The notes: generated by a model from the sequence alone, not told the origin. Positions 48,525 through 57,710 are shown, counted from the stretch's first letter. The stretch: DNA of 64,000 bases from Sphingobium sp. (GCA_020446425.1 JAGRES010000024.1:1-64000), one strand, 5' to 3'. Program-made: numbers and translations.

Positions 48525-48537
48525 AGCAGTTTCTCCT
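48522..48537 (-). promoter_or_regulatory. Ribosome site AGGAGA and AUA start of infC
   Basis: On the minus strand AGGAGA (48537-48532) is followed by a 7-base spacer and ATA (48524-48522). The frame then reads Ile-Arg-Pro-Pro-Thr before the first ATG. Rare starts in infC are a known basis for autoregulation. Confidence 0.65.
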
Positions 48538-48634
48538 GTATCAGTTGAATGGCTTGTGTAGCGCTTTTCCGCCGCGTCGAAAAGAGGGCAGAAATGCGTA
48601 GCGATAATCCCGCATCACTTGTTGCGCGATTGCA

Positions 48635-50635
48635 TCATTGCATATCGGGTGCCTTGGCCTGTTTTGCAAGAGCCACGACGGCTTCGTCGAGCGTCATGAT
48701 CTGCTGCGGCTGGTCCGCGCCGAGGACGCGCAGGGCAACCTTGCCTTCCTCCGCCTCGCGCTTGCCGACGACAAGCAGGTTGGGCACTTTGGCCAGGCTG
48801 TGTTCGCGGATCTTGTAATTGATCTTCTCGTTGCGCAGGTCGATTTCGGTGCGGATGCCCGCGGCCTTGAGTTTCTCGACAACCTTCAACGCATACTCAT
48901 CCGCATCCGAGACGATGGTCGCCACCACAGCCTGCACCGGCGCGAGCCAGAGTGGCACCTTGCCCGCGAAATGTTCGATCAGGATGCCGATGAAGCGCTC
49001 ATAGCTGCCGAAGATGGCGCGATGGAGCATCACCGGGCGATGCTTCTCGCCATCTTCGCCGACATAGCTCGCGTCGAGCCGTTCGGGCAGCACGCGGTCG
49101 GACTGGATGGTGCCGACCTGCCAGGTGCGGCCGATGGCGTCGGTCAGATGCCATTCCAGCTTCGGCGCGTAGAAGGCGCCTTCACCGGACAGCTCTTCCC
49201 AGCCATATTCGTCTGTCGCCAGACCGGCGGCGGCGACAGCGTCGCGCAGCTCGCCCTCAGCCTGATCCCATTGCGCATCTGTGCCGAACCGCATTTCCGG
49301 GCGCAGCGCCAGCTTGATCGAATAGGTGAAGCCGAAATCCTTGTAGACCCGGTCGGCGAGCGCGCAGAATTTCTTCACTTCGTCGACGATCTGGTCCTCG
49401 CGGCAGAAGATGTGCGCATCGTCCTGCGTGAACTGGCGCACGCGCATCAGGCCGTGCAGCGCGCCATGCGGCTCGTTGCGGTGGCAGCAGCCATTCTCGT
49501 ATATGCGCAGCGGCAGGTCGCGGTAGCTCTTGATGCCCTGCTTGAAGATCAGCACATGCGCGGGGCAGTTCATCGGCTTCAGCGCCATCCACTCGGCATC
49601 GCCGGAAATGATGTCGCCCTCATCCTCGGTGTTGGGCACCTCGTCGGGAATGACGAACATATTTTCGCGATATTTGCCCCAGTGGCCGGACTGTTCCCAC
49701 TGGCGCGCGTCCATCACCTGCGGGGTTTTTACCTCTTTATAGCCGCCCTCGTCGACCGCGCGGCGCATATAGGCTTCCAGCTCGCGCCACATGACGAAGC
49801 CCTTGGGGTGCCAGAACACGCTGCCATGCGCTTCCTGCTGCAGGTGGAACAGGTTCATCTCCTGCCCCAGCTTGCGGTGGTCGCGCTTGGCGGCTTCCTC
49901 CAGCCGGTGGAGATGCTCGTTCAATTGCTTCTTGTTGAGCCAGCCGGTGCCGTAGATGCGGGTGAGCTGGGCGTTCTTCTGATCGCCGCGCCAATATGCG
50001 CCCGCGACGCGCATCAGCTTGAACGCCTGCGGGTCGAGCTTGCCGGTCGAGGGCAGGTGTGGGCCACGGCACATATCGAGCCAGTCGTCGCCCGACCAGT
50101 AGACGGTCAGCTCTTCGCCCTCGGGCAGTTCTTTCGCCCATTCGGCCTTGAAGGTCTCGCCATCGGCTTGCCATTTGGCGATCAGTTGCTCACGGCTCCA
50201 CACTTCGCGGCGCAGCGGTTTGTCGGCCTTGATGATCTCGCGCATCTTTTCCTCGATGGCGGGCAGATCGTCGAGCGTGAAGGGGCCGCGGCTGGCGGGC
50301 GCCATCACGTCATAATAGAAACCGTCATCGGTCGCCGGGCCGAAGGTGATCTGGGTGCCGGGGAACAGCGCCTGCACAGCTTCTGCCAGCACATGCGCGA
50401 AGTCATGCCGTGCCAGCTCCAGCGCGTCGGCCTCGTCGCGTGAGGTGATAAGTGCGAGCTGGGCGTCACTGTCGAGTGGGCGCCCAATGTCGCGCAACTC
50501 GCCGTCCACGCGCGCGGCAATCGCTGCCTTGGCGAGACCGGGTCCGATGGATGCCGCAATGTCCGCCGGCGTAGTGCCGGGCGCGACTTCACGCACGGAA
50601 CCGTCGGGCAGGGTGATTTTCAGCATCGCGGACAT
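48635..50635 (-). CDS. thrS: Threonyl-tRNA synthetase
   Basis: Charges tRNA(Thr) with threonine. The 666-residue class II synthetase has all domains: TGS ([16 protein letters not shown]), the editing domain with [17 protein letters not shown] and [10 protein letters not shown], the catalytic core with the zinc ligands around [12 protein letters not shown] and [27 protein letters not shown], and the anticodon-binding domain. The ATG at 50635 is where homology begins. It leads the thrS-infC-alkB operon; a TTGACA-like element lies at 50708-50713 on this strand. Confidence 0.98.
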   Translation of the reverse strand: MSAMLKITLPDGSVREVAPGTTPADIAASIGPGLAKAAIAARVDGELRDIGRPLDSDAQLALITSRDEADALELARHDFAHVLAEAVQALFPGTQITFGPATDDGFYYDVMAPASRGPFTLDDLPAIEEKMREIIKADKPLRREVWSREQLIAKWQADGETFKAEWAKELPEGEELTVYWSGDDWLDMCRGPHLPSTGKLDPQAFKLMRVAGAYWRGDQKNAQLTRIYGTGWLNKKQLNEHLHRLEEAAKRDHRKLGQEMNLFHLQQEAHGSVFWHPKGFVMWRELEAYMRRAVDEGGYKEVKTPQVMDARQWEQSGHWGKYRENMFVIPDEVPNTEDEGDIISGDAEWMALKPMNCPAHVLIFKQGIKSYRDLPLRIYENGCCHRNEPHGALHGLMRVRQFTQDDAHIFCREDQIVDEVKKFCALADRVYKDFGFTYSIKLALRPEMRFGTDAQWDQAEGELRDAVAAAGLATDEYGWEELSGEGAFYAPKLEWHLTDAIGRTWQVGTIQSDRVLPERLDASYVGEDGEKHRPVMLHRAIFGSYERFIGILIEHFAGKVPLWLAPVQAVVATIVSDADEYALKVVEKLKAAGIRTEIDLRNEKINYKIREHSLAKVPNLLVVGKREAEEGKVALRVLGADQPQQIMTLDEAVVALAKQAKAPDMQ

Positions 50636-50777
50636 ATCGGTTTCTTCAAAATCGCTGTGATACAGGGGCAATTCCCAATGGGCGGTCCTTAAAGGTCCGA
50701 TGTCCCCTGTCAACATAAAGCGTCCAATATGGGTGGGACATGGATTTGCCGCTTGACGGCGTGCCGTGACCTCTGTT

Positions 50778-50806
50778 CACTTGATTGCCGGGGATAATAT
50801 CAAGTG
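50778..50806. promoter_or_regulatory. Inverted repeat CACTTGAT/ATCAAGTG upstream of the DUF898 operon
   Basis: Perfect 8-base arms at 50778-50785 and 50799-50806 surround 13 bases that contain the -10-like GATAAT. The repeat ends 14 bases before the ATG at 50821. It could be an operator over the promoter or an mRNA stem near the ribosome site. Confidence 0.45.
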
Positions 50807-50820
50807 GGGATGGGGAGCAT

Positions 50821-51906
50821 ATGGATACTCCGGATCAGGCTGGCGGAGCTTTCGGTTTTGACGGCACGTGGAGAGAATATGCGCCGATAGCCTTTACGAA
50901 CCTGTTGCTGACGATTGTGACCTTGGGGATTTATCGTTTCTGGGCCACGACGCGCTCGCGGCGGTATCTCTGGTCGCGCACGCGGTTCATTGACGACCGG
51001 TTGGAATGGACCGGCACCGGCAAGGAGTTGTTCCTGGGGTTTTTGATGGTGTTGCTGATATTGGGCCTGCCCTTTCTCTTCCTGCAATTCGGCGTGCAGG
51101 CGCTGGCAATGAGGGGCATGGGCGGCATGGCGGCCATTCTCGGCGTGGCCGCTTTCGTTGTGATTTTCTATTTCGGTGGCGTCGCCCGTTTTCGCGCGCT
51201 TCGATACAGGCTGGGCCGCACCTATTGGCATGGCATTCGCGGCGGCAGCAACGATAATGGCTTCGGCTATGGCATTTCCTATATGTGGAAAAATCTGGTC
51301 GGCATGATGGCGTTTTATCTGCTCGTGCCATGGGCGATGATTTCATTGTGGAACGAACGCTGGAACAAGATGAGCTTTGGTCCGCATCTGTTCGAATGCG
51401 ACGCTAAGGTTGCGCCGGTGTTCAAACGCTTCCTGCTGTTTTACCTCGCGCCATTTCTTATCCTCATCATGATGTTTTTCGTGGCTGGCGCTGTCGGGGG
51501 CTTTTTCGGTGGTATCGGTGTCCGTACAAGCTACCCGCCAGCGATAGCGGTGCTTGTCATGGTCGTGGCCGTCATAGGGATATATGTTTTGCTCGGTCTT
51601 ATCGCGCTGGCCTATTATTCTGCGTTCCTGCGGGAAGGTATCGGATCGCTTCGTCTGGCCGGTTTGAAGTTCGATTTCGAAGCCAATACCGATGACTGGC
51701 TGAAACTGTTCTTTGGCGATGTGCTGCTGGTCGTTTGTACGCTGGGCATCGGGCTCATATTCCTGCAATATCGCCACTGGAAATTCTTCATCACCCATAT
51801 GGAAGCCTATGGCGAGATTGACCTCGATGAACTCACGCAGTCGACAACTACGCTGTCGAAACATGGCGAGGGTTTGCTCGATGCGCTGGATGTCGGGGCG
51901 TTTTAA
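50821..51906 (+). CDS. DUF898 (YjgN) family membrane protein
   Basis: The 361-residue protein has about six spans. It carries the family motifs FTNLLLTIVTLGIYRFWATTRSRRYLWSRTRF near the N-terminus and again DVLLVVCTLGIGLIF...HWKFFITHMEAYGEID near the C-terminus, an internal repeat typical of YjgN. The function is unknown. GGGGAG precedes the ATG at 50821. The M48 peptidase gene starts 6 bases after its stop, a pairing seen in many Proteobacteria. Confidence 0.9.
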   Translation: MDTPDQAGGAFGFDGTWREYAPIAFTNLLLTIVTLGIYRFWATTRSRRYLWSRTRFIDDRLEWTGTGKELFLGFLMVLLILGLPFLFLQFGVQALAMRGMGGMAAILGVAAFVVIFYFGGVARFRALRYRLGRTYWHGIRGGSNDNGFGYGISYMWKNLVGMMAFYLLVPWAMISLWNERWNKMSFGPHLFECDAKVAPVFKRFLLFYLAPFLILIMMFFVAGAVGGFFGGIGVRTSYPPAIAVLVMVVAVIGIYVLLGLIALAYYSAFLREGIGSLRLAGLKFDFEANTDDWLKLFFGDVLLVVCTLGIGLIFLQYRHWKFFITHMEAYGEIDLDELTQSTTTLSKHGEGLLDALDVGAF

Positions 51907-51912
51907 GGCACG

Positions 51913-53031
51913 ATGATCAATATTCAGGTCTGGCATTATGACGGGCGCAACGCCAACAAATGGCAGCCCCAGCTCTTCGGGGACAGCCATGGCTTTCGCC
52001 TGATTGGCGACGGCTGGGAAGCCGGGCCGTATAGCTGGGCCGACTTGCAGGCGCTCGATAATGCCGGATCGGATAGGGTGTTCGGCCATCAGTATGAACC
52101 GGGCTGGCGCATCGGCTTTGCGGGCGAGATACCGGCGGATGTCGCCGCGCTATTGCCCCAGCGCCAGCGTTATGGCGGTTTCATCGACCGTATCGGCCTG
52201 TGGCGCGCCAGCGCCGTGCTGGCCTGCGTTGCTGCGCTGGTGGTGTTCATCGGCGTGAAGGCGCCGGGGTGGATTGCGCCGTTCGTCCCGCAAAGCTGGG
52301 AAGACAATATGGGCGATGCGATGGTCGGCGATTTCGGCGGGCGCTATTGCCACACAAAAGACGGCGACGCGGCGTTGAAGGCACTGACCGCCAAGCTGGA
52401 CCCGGAAGGTCATGCGCGCTCCATCGAGGTTGCCAATATTCGCATGGTCAACGCCATCGCCCTGCCGGGACGGCGGATCATCATCTTCACGGATCTGATC
52501 GAGAAGGCGGAGTCGCCCGATGAAGTCGCGGGCGTGTTGGGGCATGAGTTGGGCCATGTCGAGCATCGCGATACGTTGACAGCGATGATGCGCCAGCTGG
52601 GCCTCAGCGTCATATTGGGCGGCATGGACGGTACCGGCGGATCGCAGATCAATGCGCTGCTGGGTCTCAGTTTCAGCCGCGAGGCCGAGCATCAGGCCGA
52701 CCTGACTGCGCTCGACAAGATGAAGGCCGCGAACATATCGCCCACTGGCACAGCCGCCTTTTTCCGGCGTATGGACAAGTCGCTATGGGGCACGTCCGAA
52801 GACGGCAAGGGCAAGAAGGCAGAGGATAAAGTCCAGGGCGAACAGATTCGCGACCTCACCAGCTGGTTCGCATCGCACCCGTCCTCGAAAAGCCGTTATG
52901 AGCTGTTCGAAAATGCGGCGGTGAAAGGCCATGAATACGCGCCTGCGCTTACCCCGGCGCAGTGGGATGCGTTGCGGGGCATGTGCGTGGATGACCGCGA
53001 TGTGAAATCGGATTTCGGATTCGGTTTTTGA
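51913..53031 (+). CDS. M48 family metallopeptidase
   Basis: The 372-residue protein has a cytosolic N-terminal domain (about residues 1-95), one span (about 100-116), and a peptidase domain with the zinc motif HELGHVEH at residues 211-218 and third ligand Glu257 (REAEHQAD). Such proteases degrade or trim membrane or periplasmic proteins, like BepA or HtpX relatives. It follows DUF898 by 6 bases and precedes a hydrolase gene. The substrate is unknown. Confidence 0.9.
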   Translation: MINIQVWHYDGRNANKWQPQLFGDSHGFRLIGDGWEAGPYSWADLQALDNAGSDRVFGHQYEPGWRIGFAGEIPADVAALLPQRQRYGGFIDRIGLWRASAVLACVAALVVFIGVKAPGWIAPFVPQSWEDNMGDAMVGDFGGRYCHTKDGDAALKALTAKLDPEGHARSIEVANIRMVNAIALPGRRIIIFTDLIEKAESPDEVAGVLGHELGHVEHRDTLTAMMRQLGLSVILGGMDGTGGSQINALLGLSFSREAEHQADLTALDKMKAANISPTGTAAFFRRMDKSLWGTSEDGKGKKAEDKVQGEQIRDLTSWFASHPSSKSRYELFENAAVKGHEYAPALTPAQWDALRGMCVDDRDVKSDFGFGF

Positions 53032-53073
53032 TCCGGCTTGCTTGGAGGCGAGGCTTGCGCCCATAAGGCGCGC

Positions 53074-53838
53074 ATGACCGAACCAGCCTTTCCCGATATT
53101 CCCGCACCTTCTTTTTACAACCGCGCAGACGGCGTGCGCCTTGCCTATCGCTTTACCGATGGCGCGGGGCCGCTGCTGGTGTTTCTGCCCGGCTATATGT
53201 CGGACATGGAGGGCGGCAAGGCGCTTTCCGTTTTTTCCTATGCGCGCGCCAACGGGCGGGCGTGCCTGCTGCTCGATTATTCCGGTTGCGGATCGAGCGA
53301 GGGCGATTTCAACGACGGCACGCTCGATATCTGGCGCGACGATGTGCTGATGCTGATCGACCACGTCTGGCCCGAGGGGCAGGTCGTTCCGATAGGGTCG
53401 TCCATGGGTGGATGGCTGGCGCTGCTGGCGGGGTTGGCCGTCAAGGACCGTCTCGCGGGGGTGGTTGGCATCGCCGCCGCGCCGGATTTTACTGAATGGG
53501 GTTTCAGCGATGCCGAAAAGGCAGTGCTGCACACAGAGGGTCGTATTGTCGAGCCATCGGAATATGGCGGCGATTATGTGACGACGCTGGGCTTCTGGAA
53601 ATCCGGCGAGGCGAATCTGCTGCTGGAGAGCGAGATTGCGCTGACATGCCCGGTGCGCTTCATCCATGGGCAGGCGGACGATGTCGTGCCGTGGGAAATC
53701 CCGCTCCGTGCCGCCGCGCAATTGCGTTCAGCCGATGTACAGACGCTGCTCATCAAGGATGGCGACCACAGGCTCTCGCGCGACGCAGATATCGCATTGC
53801 TATTGGGGCTGATCGACGGACTGCTGGAGCACACATGA
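53074..53838 (+). CDS. Alpha/beta hydrolase
   Basis: The 254-residue soluble enzyme has the oxyanion region FLPGYMSDMEG, the nucleophile elbow GSSMGG (about residue 112, Ser), an acid in HGQADDVVPWE and the catalytic His in DGDHRLS. The pattern resembles small esterases related to human ABHD10/BEM46. The substrate is unknown. The ATG at 53074 is where homology begins; the stop overlaps the TPR gene ATG (ATGA). Confidence 0.88.
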   Translation: MTEPAFPDIPAPSFYNRADGVRLAYRFTDGAGPLLVFLPGYMSDMEGGKALSVFSYARANGRACLLLDYSGCGSSEGDFNDGTLDIWRDDVLMLIDHVWPEGQVVPIGSSMGGWLALLAGLAVKDRLAGVVGIAAAPDFTEWGFSDAEKAVLHTEGRIVEPSEYGGDYVTTLGFWKSGEANLLLESEIALTCPVRFIHGQADDVVPWEIPLRAAAQLRSADVQTLLIKDGDHRLSRDADIALLLGLIDGLLEHT

Positions 53839-54692
53839 TCCTGACCGCGCTAATGCTGATGCAGGCGGGCTATTCGCCCGAGACCGAGGCGGTGATGAAC
53901 CGCGCGCGCAAGGAGGCGCATGAGAAGCGCCAGGTCGACAGGCAGCTGGAGGGGCTCTCCATTTTTCTGCCGCAGGAGACGGCCGCACAATTACAGGCTT
54001 GTATTGATGCCGCCGCCGATGATCCTGAGGCTGGCATGGCGCAGGCCCGCGCATGGATAGTGAAGGGCGGCGGCTTTTCGGCGCGCCAGTGTCTTGCCTA
54101 TGGTTTAAGCGAAGCAGGGCGGTGGAGCGAGGCTGTCGACGAATTCAATAGCGCCGCGCTCGATGCTCAGAAGGCCGGTTCCGCTACTGATGCAGCCAGA
54201 TTGTGGGTGCAGGCCGGCAATGCGGCTTTGGCGGGAGACATGCCTGAGCGTGCGGTTGGCTTCTTCGGCACGGCTATAAGCTTCGGTTTGCCGGACGGGC
54301 TGGCCAAAGGTGAGGCCTATCTCGACAGGGCGCGGGCACAGGTCGCACTCGGCGATCTGGCCGCCGCGCGTCGCGATATGGATGAAGCGCTCAAGCTGGC
54401 GGCGGACGACCCGCTGGCATGGCTGCTCTCCGCGACATTGGCGCGGCGCATGGACGACCTGCCCAAGGCCCGCAACGATATCGCCGAAGCGCAAAAGCGC
54501 GCGCCGGATGATGCATCGGTGGCATTGGAAGCGGGCAATATCGCGATACTGTCCGGCGATGAGGCCGCTGCCAAAGCCTCTTGGGCTCGTGCTATGACAC
54601 TCTCACCGGGCAGTGATCAGGCCAAGGCCGCGCAGGCCAATCTGGAGCAGCTCGACGAGACGGGACCTACGCCAGCGCCTCAATCCAGATAG
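53835..54692 (+). CDS. Tetratricopeptide-repeat protein
   Basis: The 285-residue protein has a short hydrophobic start (MILTALMLMQAGYS), possibly a weak signal peptide. TPR-like helix pairs run through the second half (LAKGEAYLDRARAQVALGDLAAARRDMDEALKLA, then DDPLAWLLSATLARRMDDLPKARNDIAEAQKRAPDDASV). TPRs mediate protein contacts, so it may scaffold the coupled hydrolase or M48 protease. ATGA overlap ties its translation to the hydrolase. Its 3' end overlaps the SIMPL gene by 13 bases tail to tail. Confidence 0.82.
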   Translation: MILTALMLMQAGYSPETEAVMNRARKEAHEKRQVDRQLEGLSIFLPQETAAQLQACIDAAADDPEAGMAQARAWIVKGGGFSARQCLAYGLSEAGRWSEAVDEFNSAALDAQKAGSATDAARLWVQAGNAALAGDMPERAVGFFGTAISFGLPDGLAKGEAYLDRARAQVALGDLAAARRDMDEALKLAADDPLAWLLSATLARRMDDLPKARNDIAEAQKRAPDDASVALEAGNIAILSGDEAAAKASWARAMTLSPGSDQAKAAQANLEQLDETGPTPAPQSR

Positions 54693-55396
54693 AAATCGAC
54701 TGTCGTGACGACGCGTACCTTCTTGTAGGGCGTGTCGCTGACGCCGTAACCGCCGCCGGATTCGCCATCGCGCGCGGAGATGGAGAAATAGCCCTGCGTC
54801 GCTTTCTTGATGCCGCCAACGCTGGTGCCGCTGTCATTAGCGAACTGCTCTGCCGCCTTGCGCGCGTCCTTGGTGGCTTCGGCGACCATAGACGGCTTGA
54901 TGTCATTGAGCCTGGTGAAGCTGTACGTCATGCCGGAACCTTCCTGCATGGTGACGCCGCGGCGGACGAGGTCGAACTGGTTCGCGACCGCTTTCTGTGC
55001 GCGCTCGATATCGGTAGTGCGCAGCTGCATCCGCTGGGTGATCGTGACATTGTTGCCATTATTGTTGCGATACTGGTTCACGCCCGCGCCAATGGGTTTC
55101 AGCTCCTCGGGCTTGAAACCCAGCTCGCGGAAATAGGCATTGAGCGCCTTGCTGCTCTGCTCGATTTCCGTCTGCACGGAGGGAAGGTCGTAACCGTTGG
55201 CGCTGTAGGCAATGGTCCAGGTGGCGAGATCGGCGGTTACGTCTTTTTCCGCCAGGCCGCGCACGGTGACAGAGCGATCCGCTTCGCGCGCCCGCAGCAG
55301 GCCATCGCCCAGCAAATAACCGCCTGCTATCATGCCGACGGTCAATATTCCGGCGCTTGCCAGCATCACCATGTTGCGATTGTCGCTCCAACTCAT
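54680..55396 (-). CDS. SIMPL domain-containing protein
   Basis: The 238-residue protein has an N-terminal span (about residues 10-30). The SIMPL/DUF541 domain follows (RSVTVRGLAEKDVTADLATWTIAYSANG, then ATKDARKAAEQFANDSGTSVGGIKKATQGYFSI). Bacterial members such as E. coli YggE are periplasmic and linked to oxidative stress; the mechanism is unclear. GAGGAGGACAGG precedes the ATG. It is divergent from modABC, with the Mo-box in the shared gap. Confidence 0.9.
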   Translation of the reverse strand: MSWSDNRNMVMLASAGILTVGMIAGGYLLGDGLLRAREADRSVTVRGLAEKDVTADLATWTIAYSANGYDLPSVQTEIEQSSKALNAYFRELGFKPEELKPIGAGVNQYRNNNGNNVTITQRMQLRTTDIERAQKAVANQFDLVRRGVTMQEGSGMTYSFTRLNDIKPSMVAEATKDARKAAEQFANDSGTSVGGIKKATQGYFSISARDGESGGGYGVSDTPYKKVRVVTTVDFYLD

Positions 55397-55511
55397 CCTG
55401 TCCTCCTCAACGGTTCGTCGATGATATATGTCGTTTCGTCGCTGTATGGATGATGAACGGCATAACAGATTTTGCGCCGAATTACGATGCACGGTTGCTT
55501 TGAGTGGATAA

Positions 55512-55535
55512 CGCAATATACAGCCATATATAGCG
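55512..55535. promoter_or_regulatory. Mo-box (ModE-type operator) upstream of modA
   Basis: CGCAATATA (55512-55520) and TATATAGCG (55527-55535) form an inverted repeat with a 6-base spacer. This agrees with the ModE consensus CGnTATATA-N6-TATATAnCG at all but one defined position. ModE-molybdate represses mod transport operons when molybdate is plentiful. It ends 10 bases before the modA ATG. No ModE gene is in the window. Confidence 0.8.
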
Positions 55536-55545
55536 AAACGATGTA

Positions 55546-56352
55546 ATGGATCTTGGCGTGAACGGAAAATGGGTGAAATGGCTGAGCGTTGTCATGGCTG
55601 TGGCCGTCATCGCTTTCGTCGTTGTTCAATGGCGTTCCCAACCGGATGACGGGAACAGGTCGTGGCCAGTCGTGCTGGCGGCGGCGAGCCTGCAGCAAGC
55701 GCTGGAAGAGGCCGCCGATGTCTGGGCGGCCCAAGGTCATGCCCGGCCCGTGCTGTCCTTTGCCGCCACGTCTGCACTGGCGCGGCAGATTGAGGCGGGT
55801 GCACCTGCCGACCTGTTTTTTTCCGCCGACGAGGACTGGATGGACTATGTTGCCCGGAAAAATCTGATCGCGCAGGGCGCGCGGCGAGATGTGCTCGGAA
55901 ACAGGCTGGTATTGATTGCGCCACGAGGCGGAGAACAGCCGCAAATGCTGACGCCCGAGCTCAAATTGTCTGCGATGCTTGGTGATGGACGGCTGGCGAT
56001 TGCCGATCCCGATACTGTGCCCGCCGGTAAATATGCGAAGGCAGCGCTGATGTCGCTCGGCCTGTGGGATGGCGTGACTGACAGGCTGGCTCCGGCGGAG
56101 AATGTGCGCGCGGCGATGGCGCTGGTGGAGCGCGGGCAGGCGCCTTTCGGTATCGTTTATGCGACCGATGCGCAGGCATCCTCCAAAATATATGTAATCG
56201 GCATTTTCCCGCCGGACAGCCATCCGCCGATCCGCTACCCGTTGGCGCGGCTTGCGCAATCATCGTCACCGGATGCGGAGGCCTTCCGGCGCTATCTGAT
56301 GTCGGATGAGGCGCAGGCGATATTCGCCCAATATGGTTTTGAGCGGCCCTGA
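55546..56352 (+). CDS. modA: Molybdate ABC transporter substrate-binding protein
   Basis: Captures molybdate (and probably tungstate) in the periplasm for ModBC. The 268-residue protein has the ModA landmarks: LAAASLQQALEEAADVW, SFAATSALARQIEAGAPADLFFSADEDWMD, DPDTVPAGKYAKAAL and GQAPFGIVYATDA. The N-terminal hydrophobic stretch (about residues 11-27) is not followed by a clear signal-peptidase site, so ModA may remain membrane-tethered. No ribosome site precedes ATG 55546; GTG 55558 is an alternative. It is the first gene of modABC. Confidence 0.92.
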   Translation: MDLGVNGKWVKWLSVVMAVAVIAFVVVQWRSQPDDGNRSWPVVLAAASLQQALEEAADVWAAQGHARPVLSFAATSALARQIEAGAPADLFFSADEDWMDYVARKNLIAQGARRDVLGNRLVLIAPRGGEQPQMLTPELKLSAMLGDGRLAIADPDTVPAGKYAKAALMSLGLWDGVTDRLAPAENVRAAMALVERGQAPFGIVYATDAQASSKIYVIGIFPPDSHPPIRYPLARLAQSSSPDAEAFRRYLMSDEAQAIFAQYGFERP

Positions 56353-56361
56353 TACGCGGTG

Positions 56362-57054
56362 ATGACTGACGCCGAAATCGCGATCCTGCTGCTCTCGCTC
56401 AAGGTCAGTGCTGTGGCAATTCTTGCGGCTGCGCCGATTGCCTTTGCGGTGGCCTGGCTGCTGGCACGGGTCCAGTTCACGGGCAAACTGCTGCTCGATG
56501 CGTTCATTCATTTACCGCTCGTCGTGCCCCCCGTGGTGACAGGCTGGATGCTACTGATCCTGTTCGGGCCGCAGGGACCGATCGGCGGCATGCTGGAGCG
56601 CCTGTTCGGCGTCACGTTGATGTTCCGCTGGTCAGGGGCCGCATTGGCAGCAGCAGTTATGGCATTTCCGCTCATGGTGCGCGCGATGCGCCTGTCCATT
56701 GAGGCGGTCGATGTCCGGCTGGAAAATGCGGCGCGCACATTGGGTGCTTCGCGCTGGCGCGTGCTGGCCAGCGTCACCTTGCCTTTATGCCTGCCCGGTA
56801 TGGCAGCAGGCCTGATCCTTGGCTTTGCGCGTTCGCTGGGCGAGTTTGGTGCAACCATCAGCTTTGTGTCCAACATCGCTGGCGAAACCCGCACCCTGCC
56901 GCTCGCAATCTACAGCCAGCTTCAGGTACCGGAAGGAGAAGCGCAGGTAACGCGCTTGGCCCTGATTTCCATCGCCCTCTCCTTATGTGCGTTGCTTGCC
57001 TCCGAAATATTGGTGCGCCGGTCTGGTGCGAAGCGGGGCGTTCATGTCCTTTGA
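56362..57054 (+). CDS. modB: Molybdate ABC transporter permease
   Basis: Inner-membrane channel subunit. The 230-residue protein has five or six spans and the ABC-coupling EAA-type loop ENAARTLGASRWRVLASVTLPLCLPGMAAGLILGFARSLGEFGATI. VTGWMLLILFGPQGPIG is also typical of ModB. The ATG at 56362 (preceded by GTG 56359) is 9 bases after modA. Its 3' end overlaps modC by 11 bases. Confidence 0.95.
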   Translation: MTDAEIAILLLSLKVSAVAILAAAPIAFAVAWLLARVQFTGKLLLDAFIHLPLVVPPVVTGWMLLILFGPQGPIGGMLERLFGVTLMFRWSGAALAAAVMAFPLMVRAMRLSIEAVDVRLENAARTLGASRWRVLASVTLPLCLPGMAAGLILGFARSLGEFGATISFVSNIAGETRTLPLAIYSQLQVPEGEAQVTRLALISIALSLCALLASEILVRRSGAKRGVHVL

Positions 57055-57670
57055 CATCTCTGTCCGTAAAAAGCTGGGGGCGCTGGATCTCGATATACGG
57101 TTTCAGAGCGATGCGGGGCTGACCGCGATTGCCGGACCATCAGGCTGCGGCAAGACAAGCCTGCTCAATATGGTGGCGGGCCTGTTGCGCCCTGATGAGG
57201 GGCATATCGTTGTTGGCGATGAGATATTGTTCGACAGTGCGCGGCATATTGCGGTTGCGGTCGAGCGTCGCAGCGCAGGCTATGTATTTCAGGACGGTCG
57301 CCTGTTCCCGCATATGCGGGTGCGCGATAATCTGCTCTATGCCGTGCAGCTTGAGGCAGGTGACAGGCATGAGCAAGGGGCTCTGAGCGACATCTCGTCG
57401 TTCCTGGGCATTGATCACCTGTTCGATCGCTGGCCCGCGACATTGTCGGGCGGCGAAGTGCAGCGCGTGGCAATTGGGCGCGCTTTGCTAAGCCAGCCGC
57501 GCTTCCTGCTCATGGATGAGCCCCTGGGTGCGCTCGACACGATGCGGCGCGATGAGATCATGGCGATGATTGAGCGCATTCGCGATGAAATGGGCTTGCC
57601 CATCCTTTATGTCAGCCACGACCCGTCCGAAATAGGTCGACTGTCTGATAATATTATATCCATATCATAG
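57044..57670 (+). CDS. modC: Molybdate ABC transporter ATPase, short form
   Basis: Powers molybdate import by ATP hydrolysis. The 208-residue protein has Walker A GPSGCGKT (residues 31-38), the signature LSGGE (134-138), Walker B MDEP (157-160) and the switch His192. It ends just after the ATPase core at IISIS. Usual ModC is about 350 residues because of a C-terminal TOBE/Mop molybdate-binding domain, which is missing here. Downstream sequence is AT-rich and contains no in-frame continuation. Loss of molybdate feedback on transport is possible. Confidence 0.93.
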   Translation: MSFDISVRKKLGALDLDIRFQSDAGLTAIAGPSGCGKTSLLNMVAGLLRPDEGHIVVGDEILFDSARHIAVAVERRSAGYVFQDGRLFPHMRVRDNLLYAVQLEAGDRHEQGALSDISSFLGIDHLFDRWPATLSGGEVQRVAIGRALLSQPRFLLMDEPLGALDTMRRDEIMAMIERIRDEMGLPILYVSHDPSEIGRLSDNIISIS

Positions 57671-57685
57671 AATAATATTTCAAAT

Positions 57686-57710
57686 AATAGGTCAGTATAT
57701 ATAACCTATT
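57686..57710 (+). terminator. AT-rich hairpin after modC
   Basis: AATAGGT (57686-57692) pairs with ACCTATT (57704-57710), followed by TCCTTGTCTTTT. The stem is weak, and the loop contains TATATA reminiscent of a Mo-box half. It may terminate modABC. Confidence 0.4.

Noticed and set aside
48638-50443. 601-codon open frame on the plus strand
   Set aside because: It is antisense to thrS, whose domains and motifs are complete. No start signal or known family was seen.
50636-50820. T-box or attenuator in the thrS leader
   Set aside because: No T-box motif, stem I or antiterminator pairing was seen; only a TTGACA-like -35 element.
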